DNA from: Kiritimatiellia bacterium
GTDB taxonomy: Bacteria > Verrucomicrobiota > Kiritimatiellia > RFP12 > UBA1067
Length of the DNA: 11,173 nucleotides
Assembly: GCA_028701555.1 (NCBI GenBank)
Contig: JAQVQN010000035.1
Coordinates: 1-11,173 of the forward strand
Reading direction: 5' to 3'
Part shown: positions 7,302 through 11,173 of the stretch, in pieces
Layout of the letters: every line of letters starts with the position of its first letter
Position numbering within the stretch: the stretch's first letter is position 1
Notes under the pieces: model-generated
Databases searched by the model: none
Seen by the model: only the letters and a program-made list of their open reading frames with translations
Told to the model about the DNA's origin: nothing
Translations under genes and position numbers: made by a program

Positions 7302-8160
7302 GGACTTTGGGCAGCGCCTTGCGGATGCGGTTTTTCTCGTCTTCTGGAACGGGGCAGCGGACAAGCGACAACACTTGCAGGCTTTTCCACCCGTCTAGGG
7401 TGGAGGGGAGTTTAGCGACCTGACATCCATCCAGATCGAGCTGCCGCAGTTTCGGCAGGCCGGTCAACCAGTCCGGAATCTCCGAAATAGGATTGTCGCT
7501 GAGGCAAATGTCCTCCAGCAGCGGTAGCGCTTTTAGGCACTCGGGAACCGCCGTTAGCTTGTTCTGGCGCAGATAGACACGTTGTAGGCTGGAGAGCGCG
7601 TTCAGTTCTGGCGGCAGCGAATCCAGCAGATTGCTGTTAAGCCTCAGCCATCGCAGCGATCCTAGGCGCGCGAGTTCGGCAGGCAGCGCGGACAGTTTGT
7701 TGTTGTCCAGATTGAGGTAGGTCAACGATGTCAATCCCGCGATTTCCGGCGGCAGTGACGCTATCGTGTTTTCCGCTAGATAAAGGTGTTGCAGCCATGC
7801 CAGTTTTAGAACTTCGTCTGGCACGAATTCAAGCCCGGTGGCGGCCAAGTCTAACCTTTGCAGAGCCTGCAGTTCCGGCAATACCGAGAACGATTTAAGT
7901 CCCTGTGCGCCTCGCAGGTCGAGGAAGGCCAATTTTGGCATGGCCGCCAGCTCGGGCGGCAGGGCTGCCAGCGTCTGCCCGGCCAGCACCAAGCGTTCCA
8001 AGTCGGCCGTTTTTTCAGCGGCCTCGGCCATCGAGCGGGCGGTCAGAGGGCGGTGCGGCGCCTGTCTGTTGTCAAAACACCCAGAAGAAATCAGCAAAAC
8101 AGCTAAGGTCAGAGGACAACAGATTTTTTTCATGGTGGCTAATTGTTTTTGTTTGGTCAT
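7288..8160 (-). CDS. Leucine-rich-repeat lipoprotein
   Basis: A 290-residue protein with a signal peptide (KKICCPLTLAVLLISSG) ending at C28, a probable lipid-attachment cysteine. The -3 residue is Ser rather than the common Leu, so the lipobox is acceptable but not ideal. After a linker of about 25 residues come ten LxxLxL strands beginning at residues 54, 77, 100, 123, 146, 169, 192, 215, 238 and 261, spaced exactly 23 residues, several with LPPEL in the convex part. This 23-residue class forms a curved solenoid used for protein binding. The protein probably sits at the cell envelope; its partner is unknown. A second in-frame ATG at 8133 (MKKICC) gives a more standard signal peptide, and neither start has a clear ribosome site. 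The stop codon lies inside the start region of the KamA-family gene, suggesting translational coupling. Confidence 0.85.
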   Translation of the reverse strand: MTKQKQLATMKKICCPLTLAVLLISSGCFDNRQAPHRPLTARSMAEAAEKTADLERLVLAGQTLAALPPELAAMPKLAFLDLRGAQGLKSFSVLPELQALQRLDLAATGLEFVPDEVLKLAWLQHLYLAENTIASLPPEIAGLTSLTYLNLDNNKLSALPAELARLGSLRWLRLNSNLLDSLPPELNALSSLQRVYLRQNKLTAVPECLKALPLLEDICLSDNPISEIPDWLTGLPKLRQLDLDGCQVAKLPSTLDGWKSLQVLSLVRCPVPEDEKNRIRKALPKVHVAF

Positions 8161-8266
8161 GTGTGTCTTTAAGTATGGAAAAATAAGGGGCTAACGTAAA
8201 GCTAGTACTTTGGCTAGCATTTTGGATTAAAGAGAAAAGGGACTAGTTTAAGTGCATTTGGACCGG
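8161..8266. other. Short intergenic region with a 5-bp stem-loop
   Basis: This gap separates the isomerase-like gene from the LRR gene, both on the minus strand. It contains GCTAG (8201-8205) and CTAGC (8214-8218) around an eight-base loop. Read on the minus strand the hairpin is followed by CTTTACG rather than a true U-run, so termination here would be weak at best. No convincing promoter for the LRR gene was found. Confidence 0.25.
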
Positions 8267-9124
8267 TCAGACGTCGCAGAGTCGCACGGCCTGTCGCAAG
8301 GAGTCAGTGCCATTTTTTGGGGTGAACTCATGTGCAACGTAACCATTGAACTTACCCTGCTCGGTCAGCTTGGCTATGGTGCGCATGATGGCCGGATAAA
8401 AGAGTTCCTGGTCCTCGTCCAGATCCCTGCGGCCGGGGTTGCCCGCTGTGTGGAAGTGGTCGATGAATTCGATGTTTTCTGTAATGGTTCTGATGATGTC
8501 CCCCTCCATGATCTGCATGTGGTATATGTCATACAGCAATTTGAAATACGGTGAGGAGACTCGTTTGCAAAGTTCAACTCCCCAAGCGGTTTTGTCGCAC
8601 ATGTAGCCTGGGTGGTTCACTTTGCTGTTGAGCAGTTCCATACAGATAGTCACGTTGTGGTCGGCGGCAATCTTGACCGCCTCTTTCAGAACCGCAGCGC
8701 AGTTTTCCATGCCATCCGCATCGCTGAGCCCCTCACGGTCACCAGCCATAACGATGACGCGTTTCCAGCCGAATTTTGAAGCGGCGGGGATGTTGCTGCG
8801 GAACTCGTCGAGCCATTGTCCCTGCTTGGCCTTGTTGTTGATGCCGTCTTTGATGGTTCCGGCGCCGGGCACCATTGTTGCCGACAGTCCGTGGTCTTTG
8901 ATTGCGGGCCAGTCGGCTTGTCCGACCAGATCGATGCCGACAATGCCCAGCGACTTAATTGTCCGGCAGAAATCCACGATCGGCATTTTGCCAAGTATTC
9001 CGCGTGTGCAGCACTGCTTGATGCGCCCCTTCAGTTTCGGGGGTTCCTCGCTCTGAGCGCCGATCTTTGTCGTGGCGGCCATGCCTAAAAGGCATAGCAT
9101 GTCGCGTCTGTTGAGCTTAATCAT
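8267..9124 (-). CDS. Tat-exported hydroxypyruvate isomerase-like TIM-barrel protein
   Basis: A 285-residue protein of the xylose-isomerase-like/hydroxypyruvate isomerase family. The N-terminus, MIKLNRRDMLCLLGMAATT, is a twin-arginine-type signal, with cleavage likely near GAQ (residues 22-24). Probable metal and catalytic positions of the barrel are E163 (ICMELLNSK), D199 and H202 (LLYDIYHMQ), H225 (HFHTAGNPGRRD) and E266 (VAHEFTP). HTAGNPGRRDLDE resembles the hydroxypyruvate isomerase signature. The family isomerises or epimerises small sugars and keto-acids. The export signal argues against the classical cytoplasmic role in glyoxylate metabolism and for action on an external sugar, so the true substrate is unknown. 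Start: an in-frame ATG at 9148 would add eight residues. I prefer 9124 because it puts the RR pair near the N-terminus with a weak GGA 8 bases upstream, but this is not certain. Confidence 0.85.
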   Translation of the reverse strand: MIKLNRRDMLCLLGMAATTKIGAQSEEPPKLKGRIKQCCTRGILGKMPIVDFCRTIKSLGIVGIDLVGQADWPAIKDHGLSATMVPGAGTIKDGINNKAKQGQWLDEFRSNIPAASKFGWKRVIVMAGDREGLSDADGMENCAAVLKEAVKIAADHNVTICMELLNSKVNHPGYMCDKTAWGVELCKRVSSPYFKLLYDIYHMQIMEGDIIRTITENIEFIDHFHTAGNPGRRDLDEDQELFYPAIMRTIAKLTEQGKFNGYVAHEFTPKNGTDSLRQAVRLCDV

Positions 9125-9148
9125 GGTGTTTTCCAAGGATTGTGCCAT

Positions 9149-9301
9149 TGTGATTACGTCAATCGGCCTACGAGGTCAAAAATTGAAGAGCCCCAGATGT
9201 CCTTACTGAAACCATTAAGATATTCGCGTATTGGCTTATGAAAGTCAACTTCCAGTGTCAAAATCAGAATTCACTTTTGGCATATAAAATGAATGCCGGT
9301 A
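9149..9301. other. Divergent intergenic stretch upstream of the isomerase-like gene
   Basis: This stretch must contain the promoter of the minus-strand isomerase gene. TTGACA and TTGACT boxes can be found on the minus strand near 9261 and 9249, but neither has a good -10 at proper spacing. An inverted repeat GGCAT/ATGCC with a nine-base spacer lies near 9278-9296, just upstream of the tRNA-Ala promoter. I could support no gene here. Confidence 0.3.
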
Positions 9302-9330
9302 TTGACATACAGGCCAAGTGATGGTTTAAT
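9302..9330 (+). promoter_or_regulatory. Sigma-70-type promoter for tRNA-Ala and possibly the gcv block
   Basis: TTGACA (9302-9307, perfect) and TTTAAT (9325-9330, five of six) are separated by exactly 17 bases. Transcription would begin near 9337, about 26 bases before the mature tRNA. This is the clearest promoter in the window. No terminator is visible between the tRNA and the following genes, so it may also drive the 58-residue gene, gcvH and gcvPA. Confidence 0.78.
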
Positions 9331-9362
9331 TCCGCCGTCTTTTGGGCTTTTAGCGGCCTTGT

Positions 9363-9438
<76 letters not shown>

Positions 9439-9452
9439 CTTTAGAGGCTGAC

Positions 9453-9629
9453 ATGAATATAATTAATATTTTGCGTAAACTGGGCATTATTCGTTACGGG
9501 GCTGAGTCTGCCGTCTACCGCAATGCCAAAGAACGACCTCTCAGCCTGCAGCAGGAAGGCGTGTTCAACTCGGAAAAAGACGTGATCAATTCTGCCCCGT
9601 CATCCGGCCAGGCAAAGGCAGTCAAGTAA
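9453..9629 (+). CDS. Unassigned 58-residue protein between tRNA-Ala and gcvH
   Basis: I do not recognise this gene. The ATG at 9453 has an AGAGG ribosome site five bases upstream; an earlier in-frame start at 9378 lies inside the tRNA and is rejected. The protein begins MNIINILRKLGIIRYGAESA, a mildly amphipathic basic segment. It continues with a charged, polar middle (VYRNAKERP, FNSEKDV) and a Ser/Lys/Ala-rich tail. No membrane span, cysteine motif or known domain is visible. It starts 14 bases after the tRNA and ends 42 bases before gcvH, all on the plus strand, so it is probably co-transcribed. It could be a real small protein of narrow distribution; the ribosome site and reasonable codon choice favour that. 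Confidence 0.6.
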   Translation: MNIINILRKLGIIRYGAESAVYRNAKERPLSLQQEGVFNSEKDVINSAPSSGQAKAVK

Positions 9630-9671
9630 TTTGTGAATGTGAAATCAGGGTATCGAAATCAGGAGCCGTAA

Positions 9672-10043
9672 ATGAAGCGTTACACCAAAGATCACGAGTG
9701 GATACGGGTTGAGGGTGACAAGGCCTTTGTTGGAATCAGTGTTTTTGCCCAGAATTCGCTCGGTGACATCACTTTTGTGGATCTGCCGAAAGTTGGCACT
9801 AAAATCAATAAAGGCGACTCGCTTTTGGTCATCGAGTCGGTCAAGGCAGCAAGCGACGTTTACGCTCCGGCAGGCGGCACGGTAGACGCGGTTAACACGG
9901 CTTTGTCAACCGCGCCGGAAACTGTGAACGCATCTGCCGAAAAAGAGGGCTGGTTGTGTGTGCTTAAAAACGTGGTCATGTCTGATCTCGACGACCTGAT
10001 GGATGAGGCTCGATACGCGGAATTCGTAAATAATCAGGGGTAA
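9672..10043 (+). CDS. gcvH: Glycine cleavage system H protein
   Basis: A 123-residue lipoyl carrier protein. The N-terminus KRYTKDHEWIRVEGD is typical of GcvH. The lipoylated lysine is K58 in IESVKAASDVYAP. The lipoyl domain hairpin is complete, and the C-terminal helix follows EKEGWLCVL. H protein accepts the aminomethyl group of glycine from the P-protein and passes it to the T-protein for methylene-tetrahydrofolate formation; the lipoyl arm is then reoxidised by the L-protein. A strong AGGAG lies 6 bases before the ATG. Four bases separate its stop from gcvPA, so the two are surely co-translated from one message. No glycine-riboswitch-like pair of aptamers fits in the 42-base gap upstream. 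Confidence 0.97.
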   Translation: MKRYTKDHEWIRVEGDKAFVGISVFAQNSLGDITFVDLPKVGTKINKGDSLLVIESVKAASDVYAPAGGTVDAVNTALSTAPETVNASAEKEGWLCVLKNVVMSDLDDLMDEARYAEFVNNQG

Positions 10044-10047
10044 CAGC

Positions 10048-11173
10048 ATGCCCTTTGTTCCGCATACCGATAAAGAGCGCTCTGCAATGTTGGACGCGAT
10101 CGGTGTCAGTTCGCTGGATGAGCTTTTCGCCGAGATACCGGCGCCTTTGCGTGTGCAGGCCTTGAATATTGCGCAAGGACTGAGCGAGCAAGAAGTGTAT
10201 GATCGCCTTCATGAAATGTCGCACCGCAACACGCATTCCTTGGTAAGCTTTCTGGGGGGCGGTTTTTACGAGCACAGCATTCCGGCTGCAGTTGACAGCC
10301 TGACCTCGCGCGGCGAATTCTTTACGGCTTACACACCTTACCAGCCGGAGGTTTCGCAAGGCACCCTGCAGGCGATCTTCGAGTACCAGTCCATGATTTG
10401 TCGCCTGACCGGACTTGATGTCGCCAATGCTTCAATGTATGACGGTGGCACAGCCTTGGCAGAGGCGGTCATGATGGCCGTGAATGCGACCGGACGCGGC
10501 AAGGTGGTTGTGTCGAGTGATATCAACCCCATCTACCGTCTGATGATACGCAGCTATACGGCGAACTTGGGCATTCAACTGGTGGAACTGCCTTCGACGC
10601 CGGCAACCGCGCTTGACCGTGGGGCAGTTGCCGCCGCGCTTGACAACAGTGTGGCTGCAATGATAGTGCAGAACCCGAATTTTTTCGGCACGGTTGATGA
10701 TTTCAGCGACATAGCCAAGGCAGCTCATGAAAAAGGCGCATTGCTGATTGCGTCGGTCTATCCGATCTCGTTAGGTCTACTTAAGAGACCGGGCGACATG
10801 GGGGTCGACATTGTTACCGGCGAAGGTCAGAGTCTGGGTTTGCCGTTGTCTTTCGGCGGGCCTTATCTGGGGTTCTTTGCGGTGCGTCAGGAGTTGGTAC
10901 GCAAGATGCCGGGACGGGTCGTGGGAGAGACCGTTGATCGCCGCGGTAAGCGCTGTTTCGTGTTGACACTTCAGGCGCGCGAGCAGCATATACGGCGTGA
11001 GAAGGCCACCTCCAACATCTGCACCAACGAGGCGCTTTGCGCTTTGCGCGCCACAATTTATCTCTCGCTTCTGGGTAAGCAAGGGCTGCGCGAACTGGCC
11101 CAAAACTGTGTGCGCAAGGCGGAATACGCCAAGCAACGTCTCGCACAAATCACGGGTGTGCGTGTGCGTAATC
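10048..11173 (+). CDS. gcvPA: Glycine dehydrogenase (decarboxylating) subunit 1, N-terminal half type; 3' end beyond window
   Basis: 375 codons are seen and the frame is open at the window edge; family members are about 440-450 residues, so roughly 70 are missing. MPFVPHTDKERSAMLDAIGV starts like other GcvPA proteins. LGGGFYEHSIPAAVDSLTSR (69-88) and FFTAYTPYQPEVSQG (91-105) are family hallmarks. GPYLGFFAV and MPGRVVGETVDRRG follow in the second half. GcvPA and GcvPB together form the PLP-dependent P-protein that decarboxylates glycine; the PLP lysine is in the PB subunit, which should follow just past the window. An AGGGG ribosome site lies inside the end of gcvH, 7 bases before the ATG. The short first-subunit start after gcvH indicates the split form rather than the single-chain GcvP of enterobacteria, although the end of the protein is not visible. 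Confidence 0.93.
   Translation, partial: MPFVPHTDKERSAMLDAIGVSSLDELFAEIPAPLRVQALNIAQGLSEQEVYDRLHEMSHRNTHSLVSFLGGGFYEHSIPAAVDSLTSRGEFFTAYTPYQPEVSQGTLQAIFEYQSMICRLTGLDVANASMYDGGTALAEAVMMAVNATGRGKVVVSSDINPIYRLMIRSYTANLGIQLVELPSTPATALDRGAVAAALDNSVAAMIVQNPNFFGTVDDFSDIAKAAHEKGALLIASVYPISLGLLKRPGDMGVDIVTGEGQSLGLPLSFGGPYLGFFAVRQELVRKMPGRVVGETVDRRGKRCFVLTLQAREQHIRREKATSNICTNEALCALRATIYLSLLGKQGLRELAQNCVRKAEYAKQRLAQITGVRVRN

Noticed and set aside
7302..7364. Longer KamA-family start with 21 extra residues
   Set aside because: It begins with TTG, lies deep within the LRR coding sequence, and the added residues do not look like the family; the ATG at 7301 is better.
9258..9266. AAAATCAG shared between the isomerase upstream region and the GH109 inverted repeat as a common operator half-site
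   Set aside because: An eight-base AT-rich match without a second arm is expected by chance.
9439..9671. Glycine riboswitch ahead of gcvH
   Set aside because: Most of the interval is coding for the small gene, only 42 bases remain before gcvH, and I could not find the conserved aptamer pattern.

Overview
The window is a moderately GC-rich bacterial chromosome segment with both single-copy housekeeping genes and genes for exported proteins. It holds eight protein genes that can be supported (six well recognised, one repeat lipoprotein, one unassigned small gene), a partial gene at the right edge, and two tRNA genes. Both tRNAs encode their CCA ends. Two exported proteins carry twin-arginine-like signals: a GH109-type NAD-dependent glycosidase and a hydroxypyruvate-isomerase-like TIM-barrel protein. 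With the 23-residue leucine-rich-repeat lipoprotein and the split glycine dehydrogenase (separate GcvPA subunit), these suggest a Gram-negative member of the PVC group (Verrucomicrobiota, Lentisphaerota or Kiritimatiellota). That placement is inference; there is no rRNA or other marker here to prove it.

Layout, left to right. Positions 1-1197 (minus) hold a GH109-like exported oxidoreductase-fold glycosidase whose C-terminus is cut by the window edge. Its leader contains a perfect 13-bp inverted repeat. Next come tRNA-Lys(UUU) on the minus strand at 1317-1392 and valS (valyl-tRNA synthetase) on the minus strand at 1543-4230. A 274-bp divergent intergenic region separates valS from recJ (single-strand-specific 5'-3' exonuclease, plus strand). 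recJ runs tail to tail into, and overlaps by 35 bp, a KamA-family radical-SAM aminomutase on the minus strand. The start of the aminomutase overlaps by 14 bp the end of the upstream minus-strand leucine-rich-repeat lipoprotein gene, so these two form a tight pair. A Tat-exported sugar isomerase-like gene lies further upstream on the minus strand.

The right end is a plus-strand block: a clear sigma-70-type promoter, tRNA-Ala(GGC), an unassigned 58-residue gene, gcvH (lipoyl carrier of the glycine cleavage system) and gcvPA (first glycine decarboxylase subunit, running off the window). GcvH and GcvPA act together: glycine is decarboxylated by the P-protein and the aminomethyl group passes to the lipoyl arm of H. 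No terminator is evident between the tRNA and gcvH, so the block may be one transcript.

I saw no CRISPR array, insertion sequence, phage gene or defence system. The least explained elements are the 58-residue gene, the coupled LRR-lipoprotein/KamA pair, and the inverted repeat in the GH109 leader. None of them is enough to claim a new system.
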